From assembly GCF_900116115.1 (NCBI RefSeq), contig NZ_FOZP01000002.1:208122-272121 (forward strand): a stretch of 64,000 bases of DNA. Direction: 5' to 3'. The translations under genes were made by a program, and so were the position numbers. Below the pieces are notes generated by a model. It searched no databases. It was not told the origin of the DNA and worked only from the letters and a program-made list of their open reading frames with translations. The stretch is from Lutibacter maritimus (GTDB lineage: Bacteria > Bacteroidota > Bacteroidia > Flavobacteriales > Flavobacteriaceae). Below, piece by piece: positions 17,713 through 27,649 of this stretch (positions are counted from its first letter, which is position 1; each line of letters begins with the position of its first letter).

Positions 17713-19251
17713 ATGAAAAAAATAGTAATTTTAATTCTAATTTTAGTTATTAATATTGGATATACGCAAGATAAAAAAGACACCAAAGTACTTGAAAAGT
17801 TAAAAGATACTGAAAATTTATTTTCACATGAAGATTCTACTTTTTATAAAAAATTAGACTCTGTTAAATTTCAATTTCACCATGAAGTAAGTACAATAGA
17901 CAGTTTGTGGATAAATGAATTAATTAATTCTCCATTAAATGATACGCTTAGATATTCTTTAGAAGATGACGAATTTTTTATTTCAGAACTAAAAGAATTA
18001 CCCACTGAATTATTAAAACAACGATTGGAAGAATTAGATAGTAAAACTCCATTTAATATTTCATATAATCCGCAGTTAGAACAAATAATAAAATCATATC
18101 TCTCAAAAAGAAAACCGGTTTTTTCAGTTATTATGGAAAGAGCACGGTTTTACTTTCCAATGTTTGAAGAACATTTAGACAAATACAATATTCCTTTAGA
18201 ATTAAAATATTTAGCTATTGTAGAGTCCGCTTTAAAACCAACCGCAAAATCAAGAGTTGGCGCTACGGGTTTATGGCAGTTTATGTACCAAACAGGTGTT
18301 TTATACAACTTAAATATTAGTTCGTATGTTGATGAACGTTCAGATCCAATTAGAGCAACTGAAGCCGCTTGTAAATATTTATCAACCTTGTATAAAATTT
18401 ATAATGATTGGGATTTAGCATTAGCAGCTTATAATTCAGGTCCTGGTAACGTAAATAAAGCAATTAGACGAGCAGGTGGTAGCAGAAACTTTTGGAATAT
18501 TAGAAACTATTTACCAAGAGAAACTGCAGGATATGTTCCAGCTTTTTATGCAACTATGTATATTTTTAAATATGCGAATGAGCATAATATAAAAGCTCGT
18601 GAAAACACCATTACTCGCTTTGAAACAGATACTATTCAAATAAAAAGACAAATTACTTTTGAACAAATTAACGAAACTTTAAATGTAGATATAGAAATAT
18701 TAAAATTTTTAAATCCACAGTATAAATTAGATATTATTCCATACGTAAAAAATAAAAATTATGTATTAACATTACCCACAAAACATGTAGGGAATTTTGT
18801 GAGTAATGAAAAATTAATTTATGCGTATGTAGATTATCAAGAATCAAAAAGAGAAAAAGCATTACCACAATATCTTGAAGTAAAAGATCAAATTACTTAT
18901 AAAGTAAGAAAAGGCGACTATTTAGGGCGTATTGCCAACAAATATAATGTTTCTGTTAGCTATTTAAAACGCTGGAATAACCTAAAAAGTAATAATCTTA
19001 GAATAGGACAACGATTAAAAATTTATTCAAATAATGTAAATGTAGCAGCTACATCTAAATCAACTTCTACAAAAGCAAAAGAAGTTCCAAAAGGAGATTA
19101 TAATACCTATATTGTTAAATCTGGAGATTCACTTTGGACCATCGCTCAAAAATATGCAAATGTTTCTGTTACAAATATTAAAGAATGGAACAATATTTGG
19201 AGTGCTAAAAGTTTAAAACCAGGAACCAAATTGAAAATATTTAGCAAATGA
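17713..19251 (+). CDS. Membrane-bound lytic murein transglycosylase D-like protein with two LysM domains
   Basis: A 512-residue secreted enzyme that cleaves glycan strands. After a signal peptide (about 1-18) comes an SLT domain with the catalytic glutamate at about residue 170 in AIVESALKP and the following SRVGATGLWQFM, which is typical of MltD. Two LysM domains (about 394-437 and 463-512) bind peptidoglycan. The gene begins immediately after the OmpA lipoprotein and overlaps the DUF4837 gene by four bases. Confidence 0.93.
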   Translation: MKKIVILILILVINIGYTQDKKDTKVLEKLKDTENLFSHEDSTFYKKLDSVKFQFHHEVSTIDSLWINELINSPLNDTLRYSLEDDEFFISELKELPTELLKQRLEELDSKTPFNISYNPQLEQIIKSYLSKRKPVFSVIMERARFYFPMFEEHLDKYNIPLELKYLAIVESALKPTAKSRVGATGLWQFMYQTGVLYNLNISSYVDERSDPIRATEAACKYLSTLYKIYNDWDLALAAYNSGPGNVNKAIRRAGGSRNFWNIRNYLPRETAGYVPAFYATMYIFKYANEHNIKARENTITRFETDTIQIKRQITFEQINETLNVDIEILKFLNPQYKLDIIPYVKNKNYVLTLPTKHVGNFVSNEKLIYAYVDYQESKREKALPQYLEVKDQITYKVRKGDYLGRIANKYNVSVSYLKRWNNLKSNNLRIGQRLKIYSNNVNVAATSKSTSTKAKEVPKGDYNTYIVKSGDSLWTIAQKYANVSVTNIKEWNNIWSAKSLKPGTKLKIFSK

Positions 19252-20222
19252 AAAAAATAGCATTATTTGTCGTTTTTATTTCTTTATTAATTGCCTGTAA
19301 TCCGGCAAATGACAAAAAGGTATTAAAAGAAGCAAACGGAAGAATTAACAGCCTATTAGTTGTAGTAAAAAATAGCGCTTGGCAAGGTGATTTAGGAAAT
19401 GAATTACGAAAAATTTTAGCCGAACCTGTTTTAGCTTTACCTCAGCCTGAATCGCAATTTGAAGTATCTCAAGTTCCATTTGAAAGCTTTGGTAGCATGT
19501 TTAGAGCTACCAGAAATGTATTAAGCATTAATTTGGGTGATGAAAATTCTTTTACTATAAGTACAGATGTATACGCATCGCCTCAAAAAATAATTACCAT
19601 TACAGGTAAAACTGATGAAGATTTAATTAATTTAATTAAAACCAATAGTAAAAAAATTATATCAGAATTTAAAACTTCTGATTTAGCAACTGTTCAAAGA
19701 AATATTTTAAAAAAATATTGGGATCCAGAAAATATAAAAACATTTAAAAAACAAGGTTATTCAATTAAAATACCTAGAAATTATAATTTAGTTGATGATA
19801 CTGGCGATTTTGTTTGGTACAGATATCATATTGATGGAGCAAACAGTATGGAAATTATCACCTATTCCTATCCAATTGAAAATGAAAATGATGAAAATGG
19901 AAACGCAATTGTTGCACATAGAGATTCTATAGGAAAAAAATATATTCCTGGTCAAGTAGAAAATTCACATATGATTACAGAAGAAGCTTTTACACCTCAT
20001 ATTTTTGAAGTTAAAATAGATGGGAAAAAAGCCTTTGAAACCAGAGGAAAATGGGAAGTAAAAGGAATGTATATGGCGGGACCTTTTTTAAGCTATTCAG
20101 TAATTGATAAAGCTAATAATAGAGTTGTTGTAGTAGAAGGTTTAACTTATGCTCCTTCAGTTAATAAAAGAGATTATATGTTTGAAATTGAAGCAATTTT
20201 AAAAACATTAAAAATAAATTAA
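19248..20222 (+). CDS. DUF4837-family lipoprotein
   Basis: A 324-residue lipoprotein with signal peptide and lipobox IAC (C17). The body matches the DUF4837 pattern found in Bacteroidota (GRINSLLVVVKNSAWQGDLG near the N-terminus, FGSMFRATRNVL at about 83). The function of the family is unknown. It is the last gene of the wall-related run (OmpA lipoprotein, LysM transglycosylase, this gene), which hints at an envelope role. Confidence 0.85.
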   Translation: MKKIALFVVFISLLIACNPANDKKVLKEANGRINSLLVVVKNSAWQGDLGNELRKILAEPVLALPQPESQFEVSQVPFESFGSMFRATRNVLSINLGDENSFTISTDVYASPQKIITITGKTDEDLINLIKTNSKKIISEFKTSDLATVQRNILKKYWDPENIKTFKKQGYSIKIPRNYNLVDDTGDFVWYRYHIDGANSMEIITYSYPIENENDENGNAIVAHRDSIGKKYIPGQVENSHMITEEAFTPHIFEVKIDGKKAFETRGKWEVKGMYMAGPFLSYSVIDKANNRVVVVEGLTYAPSVNKRDYMFEIEAILKTLKIN

Positions 20223-20237
20223 TATAATTTTAAAGTT

Positions 20238-21332
20238 TTAAAACTCAAATTTTAATTGAACATCTATTGGTTTTTCAGTGATATTTTTAATATGATTATT
20301 TAAATTTGTCACTGAAATACCTAATAATCTTACAGAGTTCATTACCTTTTCCTGAAAAAGCAATTCTTTTACTGTTTCTAATAAAATACTTTTGTCTTTC
20401 ACAAAATATGGCAATGTTTTACTACGTGTTTGCGTTTTAAAATCGCTGTATTTTATTTTTAATGTAATTGTTTTCCCTGAAACATTTGAATGTAAAAGTC
20501 GTTTTTCTAACTCTTCAGAAATTTTCTCTAATTTTTCTAACATAAATACCTCCGAAGTTAAATTTTTTACAAAAGTATGCTCAGCTGCTACCGATTTTCT
20601 TTTTCTGTTAGGTTTCACTTTACTTGTATGAATTCCTCTAACAATATTATAGTAATGACTGCCTGAGCTTTTAAAATGTTCTATTAAAAAAGATTCATTC
20701 TTTTCTTTTAAATCACTTCCTTTAAAAATTCCTAAATTGTACATTTTGGATGCTGTAACTTTTCCTATACCATAAAATTTTTCAATGGGTAATTCTTCTA
20801 AAAAAGATATAATTTCTTCTGGTGGAATTGTTTTTTGTCCATTGGGTTTATTAATATCAGAAGCTATTTTAGCAACAAATTTACTGCTTGAAATTCCTGC
20901 AGAAGCATTTAAATGTAATTCATCAAAAATGCGTTGTCTAATTTCTTTTGCAATTAAACTAGCAGACGGATTTCCTTTTTTATTTTCAGTAACATCTAAA
21001 TAAGCTTCATCTAATGATAGCGGTTCAATTAAATCCGTATAATCTTTAAAAATTTGATGGATTTTTTTTGAAATTTCTTTATACCTATCAAAACGAGGTT
21101 TTACAAATATAAGTTGAGGACAATTTTTTTTTGCTAAAATACCACTCATTGCTGAACGAACTCCAAATTTACGGGCTTCATAGCTTGCAGCAGCAACTAC
21201 GCCTCTATCTTCACCTCCACCAACAGCTATTGGTTTTCCTCTTAACTCAGAATTATCCAATTGTTCAACAGAAGCATAAAATGCATCCATATCAATATGT
21301 ATAATTTTTCGATATGTACTTTTTTCTTCCAT
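20238..21332 (-). CDS. dinB: DNA polymerase IV (Y-family, translesion)
   Basis: A 364-residue error-prone polymerase. The metal ligands lie in HIDMDAFYASVE (D14, D16) and SLDEAYLDVT (about 103-112). The HhH region (FYGIGKVTASKMYNLGI) and a little-finger domain follow. The last ten residues (KPIDVQLKFEF) suggest a beta-clamp-binding tail. It converges with the DUF4837 gene with a 15-base gap. No LexA-like operator was recognised upstream. Confidence 0.95.
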   Translation of the reverse strand: MEEKSTYRKIIHIDMDAFYASVEQLDNSELRGKPIAVGGGEDRGVVAAASYEARKFGVRSAMSGILAKKNCPQLIFVKPRFDRYKEISKKIHQIFKDYTDLIEPLSLDEAYLDVTENKKGNPSASLIAKEIRQRIFDELHLNASAGISSSKFVAKIASDINKPNGQKTIPPEEIISFLEELPIEKFYGIGKVTASKMYNLGIFKGSDLKEKNESFLIEHFKSSGSHYYNIVRGIHTSKVKPNRKRKSVAAEHTFVKNLTSEVFMLEKLEKISEELEKRLLHSNVSGKTITLKIKYSDFKTQTRSKTLPYFVKDKSILLETVKELLFQEKVMNSVRLLGISVTNLNNHIKNITEKPIDVQLKFEF

Positions 21333-21339
21333 CTTATAA

Positions 21340-21347
21340 CAAATATA
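21340..21347 (-). promoter_or_regulatory. -7 promoter box (TATATTTG) of dinB
   Basis: CAAATATA on the plus strand is a perfect TAnnTTTG on the minus strand, 7 bases upstream of the dinB ATG, implying a very short leader. Confidence 0.45.
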
Positions 21348-21352
21348 AAAAG

Positions 21353-21382
21353 AAAAGGGTTGCTAAATAGCAACCCTTTTTT
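21353..21382 (-). terminator. Terminator after the first glutamate dehydrogenase gene
   Basis: Inverted repeat AAAAGGGTTGCT / AGCAACCCTTTT (21353-21380), followed on the minus strand by a T-rich tract. It closes the gdhA gene that ends at 21402. Similar GGTTGCT-type hairpins follow the second GDH gene and the small gene at 62372. Confidence 0.85.
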
Positions 21383-21401
21383 AACTTAATAAAGTTTATT
21401 T

Positions 21402-22739
21402 TTATACAATTCCTAAGTCTAACATAGAGTCGGCAACTTTTATAAAACCAGCAATATTTGCTCCTTTTACATAGTTTATATAGCCATCTTCTTGCGTTCC
21501 ATATTTTAAACAAGCTGTATGAATAGAGGTCATAATTTGATGTAATTTAGCATCAACCTCTTCTTTTGTCCAATTCATTTTCATAGCGTTTTGGCTCATT
21601 TCTAATCCAGAAACTGCAACTCCTCCAGCATTTACAGCTTTTCCTGGAGCATATAATATTTTAGCTTTATGAAAAACATGAACTGCTTCAGGAGTACATC
21701 CCATATTAGAAACCTCAGAAACGTATTGTACACCATTAGCTACTAATTTTGCGGCATCTTCACCGTTTAATTCATTTTGTGTAGCACAAGGCATTGCAAT
21801 ATCACATTTTACTCCCCAAGGTTTTTCACCTGGATAGAATTTTGCTTCTGGAAATACTTGAACATACGGTGAAACAATGTCATTATTAGAAGCTCTTAAA
21901 GCTAATAAATAAGTTATTTTATCTAAATCCAATCCTCTTTCATCATGTACATATCCATCTGGTCCAGAAATAGTTACAACTTTTCCTCCTAATTCAGTTA
22001 CTTTTAAAGCTACACCCCAAGTAACGTTTCCAAAACCTGATAGAGTAACTGTTTTACCTACAAAACTATCGTTTTTGGTATCTAACATTTCTTTAGTAAA
22101 ATAAGTACCACCAAAACCTGTAGCTTCTGGACGAATTAAACTTCCTCCCCAATTTAAACCTTTACCAGTAAATACTCCTGAGTTTTCATGTTGAAGTTTT
22201 TTGTACATTCCGTACATAAAACCAATTTCTCTACCTCCAGTTCCAATATCGCCAGCAGGAACATCTGTGCTAGGACCAATAAGTCTCCATAATTCTAACA
22301 TAAAGGCTTGACAGAAACGCATAATCTCAGCATCCGATTTTCCTTTAGGATTAAAATCAGATCCTCCTTTTCCACCACCCATTGGTAATGTAGTTAAGGC
22401 GTTCTTAAATATTTGTTCGAAACCTAAAAATTTCAAAATACTTAAATTTACACTTGGGTGTAAGCGAATACCTCCTTTGTAAGGGCCAATTGCATTATTA
22501 AATTGAACTCTGTGGCCTAAATTTACTTGTACATTTCCTGCATCATCCATCCAAGAAATTCTAAAAGTTAAAATTCTATCTGGCTCTACTAAACGTTCTA
22601 TAATTTTAGCCGCTTCGTATTGTGGATTTTCATTATATATAGTTTCAATAGATTCTAAAACCTCATGCACTGCCTGTAAATATTCTTTTTCACCAGGGTG
22701 TTTGGTTTCTAAATTTGTTAATATTTCTTTTACATTCAT
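21402..22739 (-). CDS. gdhA: Glutamate dehydrogenase, paralogue 1 (NADP-type)
   Basis: A 445-residue hexameric-type GDH that interconverts 2-oxoglutarate plus ammonium and glutamate. The substrate-binding lysine region PMGGGKGGSDF lies at about 116-126. It also has the PAGDIGTGGREIG segment and a dinucleotide-binding fold starting TLSGFGNVTWGVAL. Length and motifs match the hexameric NADP enzymes. A second, clearly homologous but divergent GDH gene lies 3.3 kb upstream on the same strand. It has its own promoter box and terminator. Coenzyme preference is inferred from family resemblance. Confidence 0.95.
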   Translation of the reverse strand: MNVKEILTNLETKHPGEKEYLQAVHEVLESIETIYNENPQYEAAKIIERLVEPDRILTFRISWMDDAGNVQVNLGHRVQFNNAIGPYKGGIRLHPSVNLSILKFLGFEQIFKNALTTLPMGGGKGGSDFNPKGKSDAEIMRFCQAFMLELWRLIGPSTDVPAGDIGTGGREIGFMYGMYKKLQHENSGVFTGKGLNWGGSLIRPEATGFGGTYFTKEMLDTKNDSFVGKTVTLSGFGNVTWGVALKVTELGGKVVTISGPDGYVHDERGLDLDKITYLLALRASNNDIVSPYVQVFPEAKFYPGEKPWGVKCDIAMPCATQNELNGEDAAKLVANGVQYVSEVSNMGCTPEAVHVFHKAKILYAPGKAVNAGGVAVSGLEMSQNAMKMNWTKEEVDAKLHQIMTSIHTACLKYGTQEDGYINYVKGANIAGFIKVADSMLDLGIV

Positions 22740-22767
22740 AATAATATTATTAGGTGGTTAACTTATA

Positions 22768-22775
22768 CAAAAGTA
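22768..22775 (-). promoter_or_regulatory. -7 promoter box (TACTTTTG) of gdhA
   Basis: CAAAAGTA on the plus strand reads TACTTTTG on the minus strand, a perfect TAnnTTTG match 28 bases upstream of the ATG. Confidence 0.6.
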
Positions 22776-22905
22776 CATATATTTAATTCAATTTTGAGTA
22801 ACATTTATATTGATATTTTTAGTATTTAACATTTTATTAATGATATATTGTTAATTTGGGATAATTTTACCGTTTAAAGCTTGTTTTTTTAACAAATATA
22901 CATTT

Positions 22906-25900
22906 TTACATAAAACCATCTGGTGGTAATTCATCGGTAGATTCTTCTATTTTAACCGTATTTTTTAGTTTAAAATTCTCTTTAAAAATTGCAGCTTTAT
23001 TATTTTTTCCTTCTATAATTACTGTTAGAGGTTCTTTAAACGAAATATGGCGTAAAAATTCATCTTCATAAACAGCTTTTTGTTTATTTAAATATTCAAC
23101 ATCAAAAAATCCATCATTTATAAATGGGTTTATTGTTAAATAACCAACTTTGAAAGATGTTAAATTTTGAAAAAAATGTGTGCCCTGACTTGGATCAATT
23201 CTAAAATTATTCAGCCCAGATTCTACAATAATTTTTGCTGAAGAAATTTGAGGCCAAATTACAGGAATTCCCAACCAAGGATCACTTGAACCCCATCTTC
23301 CCGGACCAACTAAAACATATTGTTTGTCTTGTTCGGTAAATTTTTTATTTATTTGCTCTACAGCAGCAGCAATTTGCCTTGTATTAGCATTATTAAAGGT
23401 TTCTGGCTTTACATATACAAAATCTTTAATATGATCATATTTTCCATTTCCTAACGCCGATTCTGAATAAATAATAGTGTCTTTCTTTAAAAAGTTAGCT
23501 GGAAGTTTACTGTTTGTTTCATTACTTTCAACAATTGGTCTTATTTGTAAAAAACTAAATTCTTTTGGCTTTCCATTTGGTACATCCAATTTAATTGCAA
23601 ATTCAATTTCAATTGGGTTTCGCATTTCTCGCTGACCTATTCTTAATAAATCTTGTAATATTTCAGGTAAAGGAAATGTATTATATTTTAAAATATTATC
23701 AAATGAAATTACCCGAATTCCATCGTGCATAACACCTGGTTTAATAATATTATTTTGCAAATCGTAGGTTGAAGCTACAAATTTTAAAGAGCCATGATTT
23801 TCAGCATTTCTAATAGAAATTTTCTTTTTGTTAATTGCTTCACTGGTAGAAACTATATAACTATCAGGGTTAATATCTAATCCATAAAAATACTGCTGCG
23901 TGTCTCTTTGTGTTGAACCTGGCGATGATAATTGTAATATTTTTTTAGGATGAAAAGGTGAAAATCTCAAAGTTTGTCCACCACCAACAATTATTTCTCC
24001 TAAACCTAATGCAATATTGGCAATTCCTTCGTGTGGAAGTTCATTACCTATCGGATAAAAATTGATAGATCTAGCAACTCCAGATACATTTGGATAGAAA
24101 ACATCTTTATATTGTTTTCCTGTAATTTCTTGTAATATTACAGCCATTTTACTTTCTTCAATTGTATGTGAAGTAGCTTTTAAGTACGATTTACTATTTT
24201 GAAAAAAAGCGGAAGCCATTACAGATTTAATAGCGTTAGATACCATTTCTAACATTCTATCTCTTTCAGCATAAGGTAACATATACGTTGCAAAAATTCC
24301 TGCAAATGGTTGGTAATGTGAATCTTCTAAAACACTTGAAGATCTGACTGCTAATGGTGCTTTGCTAATTTTTAAGAATGCTAAAATATCCGCTAAAACC
24401 CATTGCGGTAATGGATATGAAATAAATTTATTTAAAATCTCTTCATCATTATCACAAGAAGCTACAAAATGAATTAATTTGTGTTGTTCAATAAATTCAT
24501 CAAAAACCTCCGTACTAATAACCACGGTTCGTGGTATTGAAATTGTTACATCTTGATATTTATTAAATAATCTATTACGCTTTAAAAAAGAATCTATAAA
24601 AGCTAAACCTCTTCCTTTTCCTCCTAATGCGCCATCACCAATTCTGGCAAAACCTAAATATTCGTCGTATTTTTTTCTATTAAATTTTGAAATAACTCCT
24701 CTTGAACGAAAAATTCGATACACTTTAATGGCGTTAATTAAAAATTGACGTATTGCATTTGCATCATCAAAATCATCATATTCAATATTGCTAAATAAAT
24801 TAGCTAATGGAAATAACGCTCTGGATTTTAACCATTTAGAGTATTCACTTCTTTTGGCATGATATATAATAGTTTCTGTTGAAACAGAATTTAATGCTTT
24901 TTGAAAACTTGTTAAATCTTTTGCTGTTGCCTCAACTTTCATTTGAACTGGATCCCAAAATTCAAAATCGCCAAATGAAAAATATTGATTTATGTAGTTT
25001 TTTATTTCATCTTCAAGTGTTTCGGAATATTTATATAAAAATTTACCTTTTAATTCTAAAGCAAACTTTTTGTTATTACTATCGGATGATTGTACTAAAA
25101 ACGGGAAATAACGCTCATAACTTCTAACATATTTTAACAACTCAAAACCTGCTTTTGGATCTCTTTTTCCTTCTCTAAAATATGAAACATCTGAAATTAC
25201 GCCTAAAAGATTGTCTTTATATTTTTCAAATAATAACTTACCTTCTTCAAAATTTGTTGCTAATAATATTTTAGGTCTTCCACGCATCAACATCATTTTT
25301 CGATGTTCATTAAGCCCTTCAGACATAAAAAAATCGGTTTGTTTTAAAATAATTTTATAAATAACAGGTAAGTATTTTGAATAAAATCGCAAGGAATCTT
25401 CAACCAGTAAAATTGCTTTAACACCAATTTCATTGATATCTTTTTCAGCATTCATTCTATCTTCTGTTAATTTTATGATTGCTAAAAAAATATCAACATT
25501 ACCACTCCAATGAAAAACAAAATCTATAATTCCTGTATTTTCTTTTTCAAGATTTTTTCTTAATTCAGATGAATAATGACTAAGCGCAGCAATTGTAACA
25601 TCTGGATAGGTTTCTTTAATTAATTTAGATGTTTCAAAAGCTTTATAATTACCAATATCTAACCAAGTTATTACTAAATCTATTTTATCTGAAGCCAGCA
25701 TAATTAAGGCTCTTTTTGCCGAATTTGCGTGTACAAAACTTGGCGGATACCTTAAATTTAAAGCTGTGTATTCATTAAAAATACGTTCATCAATCCTACC
25801 ATCTTCCTCTAACATATAATAGTCATAGTTAGAGCAAACAATAAGAACTTTGTTAATTCGGTTTTGCATTAATTCATTAAATGCAACTTCTTCAAATTCA

Positions 25901-25935
25901 TAAGTTCTTAAATCAGGCAATACTTTTTTAGTCAT
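22906..25935 (-). CDS. Receiver-like domains fused to a PEP-synthase-type ATP-grasp domain
   Basis: A 1009-residue protein. The first 160 residues look like a degenerate receiver (NKVLIVCSNYDYYMLEEDGR, DLVITWLD). Residues about 170-310 look like a second receiver (AILLVEDSLRFY, GVISDVSY, then LYKYS). From about 430 it matches the nucleotide-binding domain of PEP synthase/pyruvate phosphate dikinase (GDGALGGKGRGLAF, APLAVRSSSVLEDS). The phospho-histidine swivel domain and PEP/pyruvate barrel are not seen, so it should not make PEP by itself. The C-terminus carries VGPGRWGSSDPWLG. Position between two GDH genes suggests, but does not show, a link to carbon/nitrogen control. Confidence 0.75.
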   Translation of the reverse strand: MTKKVLPDLRTYEFEEVAFNELMQNRINKVLIVCSNYDYYMLEEDGRIDERIFNEYTALNLRYPPSFVHANSAKRALIMLASDKIDLVITWLDIGNYKAFETSKLIKETYPDVTIAALSHYSSELRKNLEKENTGIIDFVFHWSGNVDIFLAIIKLTEDRMNAEKDINEIGVKAILLVEDSLRFYSKYLPVIYKIILKQTDFFMSEGLNEHRKMMLMRGRPKILLATNFEEGKLLFEKYKDNLLGVISDVSYFREGKRDPKAGFELLKYVRSYERYFPFLVQSSDSNNKKFALELKGKFLYKYSETLEDEIKNYINQYFSFGDFEFWDPVQMKVEATAKDLTSFQKALNSVSTETIIYHAKRSEYSKWLKSRALFPLANLFSNIEYDDFDDANAIRQFLINAIKVYRIFRSRGVISKFNRKKYDEYLGFARIGDGALGGKGRGLAFIDSFLKRNRLFNKYQDVTISIPRTVVISTEVFDEFIEQHKLIHFVASCDNDEEILNKFISYPLPQWVLADILAFLKISKAPLAVRSSSVLEDSHYQPFAGIFATYMLPYAERDRMLEMVSNAIKSVMASAFFQNSKSYLKATSHTIEESKMAVILQEITGKQYKDVFYPNVSGVARSINFYPIGNELPHEGIANIALGLGEIIVGGGQTLRFSPFHPKKILQLSSPGSTQRDTQQYFYGLDINPDSYIVSTSEAINKKKISIRNAENHGSLKFVASTYDLQNNIIKPGVMHDGIRVISFDNILKYNTFPLPEILQDLLRIGQREMRNPIEIEFAIKLDVPNGKPKEFSFLQIRPIVESNETNSKLPANFLKKDTIIYSESALGNGKYDHIKDFVYVKPETFNNANTRQIAAAVEQINKKFTEQDKQYVLVGPGRWGSSDPWLGIPVIWPQISSAKIIVESGLNNFRIDPSQGTHFFQNLTSFKVGYLTINPFINDGFFDVEYLNKQKAVYEDEFLRHISFKEPLTVIIEGKNNKAAIFKENFKLKNTVKIEESTDELPPDGFM

Positions 25936-25987
25936 TTCGGCTACGTTTTTAAAATATAAATTTAGTTAATTAATTTAAAGCGCATAG

Positions 25988-26018
25988 AAAAAGGGTTACC
26001 AATTAGCAACCCTTTTTT
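25988..26018 (-). terminator. Terminator after the second glutamate dehydrogenase gene
   Basis: AAAAAGGGTT / AACCCTTTTT arms at 25988-26017. The inner positions pair only when read on the minus strand, where the mismatches become G-U wobbles. This shows it serves the GDH gene ending at 26044. Confidence 0.85.
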
Positions 26019-26043
26019 AGTGTAAATATAAATTAGATAAAAA

Positions 26044-27387
26044 TTAAACTACTCCTTGAGCTAACATTGCGTCAGCTACTTTAACAAATCCTGCAATATT
26101 TGCGCCTGTTACATAATCAATATATCCGTCATCTTTTTTACCGAATTGTATACAAGAATCATGGATGTCTTTCATTATTTTTTTAAGTCTTTCATCAACT
26201 TCATCACGAGTCCAATTAATACGTAAAGAGTTTTGACTCATTTCTAAACCTGATGTTGCAACTCCACCTGCATTTGATGCTTTTCCTGGAGCATACAGTA
26301 TTTTTGCTGCTTGAAATGCTTCAATTGCTTGCGGCATTGATGGCATGTTTGCACCTTCACTAACCACATAGCAACCATTTTTTAATAGTGTTTTAGCATC
26401 TTCACCATTTACTTCGTTTTGAGTTGCGCATGGCATCGCTACTTCACATTTAACAGACCAAGGAGTTTTTCCTTCTACAAATGTTGCTTTTGGATACTTT
26501 TTAACATACTCGTTTATTCTTCCGCGTTTGTTATTTTTTAAATCCATCACAAAAGCTAATTTTTGTTCGTCAATACCATCTTCATCAAAAATATATCCTG
26601 ATGAATCAGATAATGTAACAACTTTTGCCCCTAATTGTGTAGCTTTTTCACAAGCATATTGCGCTACATTTCCAGATCCTGAAATAGTTACAGTTTTACC
26701 TTTTATGGTATCACCTCTTGTTTCAAGCATGCTTTGAGCAAAATATACAGTTCCATAACCTGTAGCTTCAGGGCGAATTAAAGAACCACCCCATGACATA
26801 CCTTTACCGGTTAAAACACCTGTAAATTCGTTACGCATTTTTTTATACATTCCAAATAAGAAACCAATTTCTCTAGCACCCACACCAATATCTCCAGCAG
26901 GAACATCTGTATTTGCACCAATATGACGGCATAATTCAGCCATAAAGCTATGACAAAAACGCATTAATTCTCCATCTGATTTTCCTTTAGGATCAAAATC
27001 AGATCCACCTTTACCACCACCCATTGGCAAAGTTGTTAAAGCATTTTTAAATACTTGTTCAAAAGCTAAAAACTTTAAAATACTTAAATTAACTGTTGGA
27101 TGAAAACGTAATCCACCTTTATATGGTCCAATAGCAGAGTTCATTTGAATTCTAAAACCTCTGTTAACAATAATTTCTCCTGTGTCATCAATCCATGGCA
27201 CACGGAACATTACAACTCTTTCAGGCTCAACCATTCTTAATAGAATGTTTTTACCATTATAAATTTCATGATTTGCTATATACGGTATAACAGTTTCTGC
27301 AACTTCTTGTACAGCTTGTAAAAATTCTGGCTCATGTTGGTTCCGAACTTTCACTAAATCCATGAACTCTTTTATTTTTGATTCCAT
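26044..27387 (-). CDS. Glutamate dehydrogenase, paralogue 2 (NADP-type)
   Basis: A 447-residue GDH with the same fold and motifs as paralogue 1 (PMGGGKGGSDF at about 118-128, PAGDIGVGAREIG). Its nucleotide-binding loop reads TISGSGNVAQYACEKA where the other has SGFGNVTWGVAL. The two share most motif residues but differ along the whole length, so this is an old duplication rather than a recent copy. It has its own promoter box and terminator. Which copy runs in the assimilatory direction cannot be read from sequence. Confidence 0.94.
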   Translation of the reverse strand: MESKIKEFMDLVKVRNQHEPEFLQAVQEVAETVIPYIANHEIYNGKNILLRMVEPERVVMFRVPWIDDTGEIIVNRGFRIQMNSAIGPYKGGLRFHPTVNLSILKFLAFEQVFKNALTTLPMGGGKGGSDFDPKGKSDGELMRFCHSFMAELCRHIGANTDVPAGDIGVGAREIGFLFGMYKKMRNEFTGVLTGKGMSWGGSLIRPEATGYGTVYFAQSMLETRGDTIKGKTVTISGSGNVAQYACEKATQLGAKVVTLSDSSGYIFDEDGIDEQKLAFVMDLKNNKRGRINEYVKKYPKATFVEGKTPWSVKCEVAMPCATQNEVNGEDAKTLLKNGCYVVSEGANMPSMPQAIEAFQAAKILYAPGKASNAGGVATSGLEMSQNSLRINWTRDEVDERLKKIMKDIHDSCIQFGKKDDGYIDYVTGANIAGFVKVADAMLAQGVV

Positions 27388-27429
27388 AATTTATGATGTA
27401 TTATTTTGTATTATGTTTAATTTACCTAA

Positions 27430-27437
27430 CAAATATA
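27430..27437 (-). promoter_or_regulatory. -7 promoter box (TATATTTG) of the second GDH gene
   Basis: CAAATATA on the plus strand, a perfect TAnnTTTG on the minus strand 42 bases upstream of the ATG. Confidence 0.55.
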
Positions 27438-27622
27438 GGTAATTTTTAACATATAATTTAAAATTAATAATAATATTTAAGCTATTTTACAAATTTTCTA
27501 AAACGTTTTCGTAAATACTAAATTTTTTAAAATTTTAAAATCATTTATTGCTATAGATGTTTTATAAAATAAGTTATATAAATCATTCAACTATAATTTA
27601 TATTCAACAAAATAAAAAAGTG

Positions 27623-27630
27623 TAAATTTG
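27623..27630 (+). promoter_or_regulatory. -7 promoter box (TAAATTTG) of pheS
   Basis: A perfect TAnnTTTG match 19 bases upstream of the pheS ATG. No clear -33 TTTG is visible. Confidence 0.6.
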
Positions 27631-27649
27631 CAGACTAATTTTATAGAAA

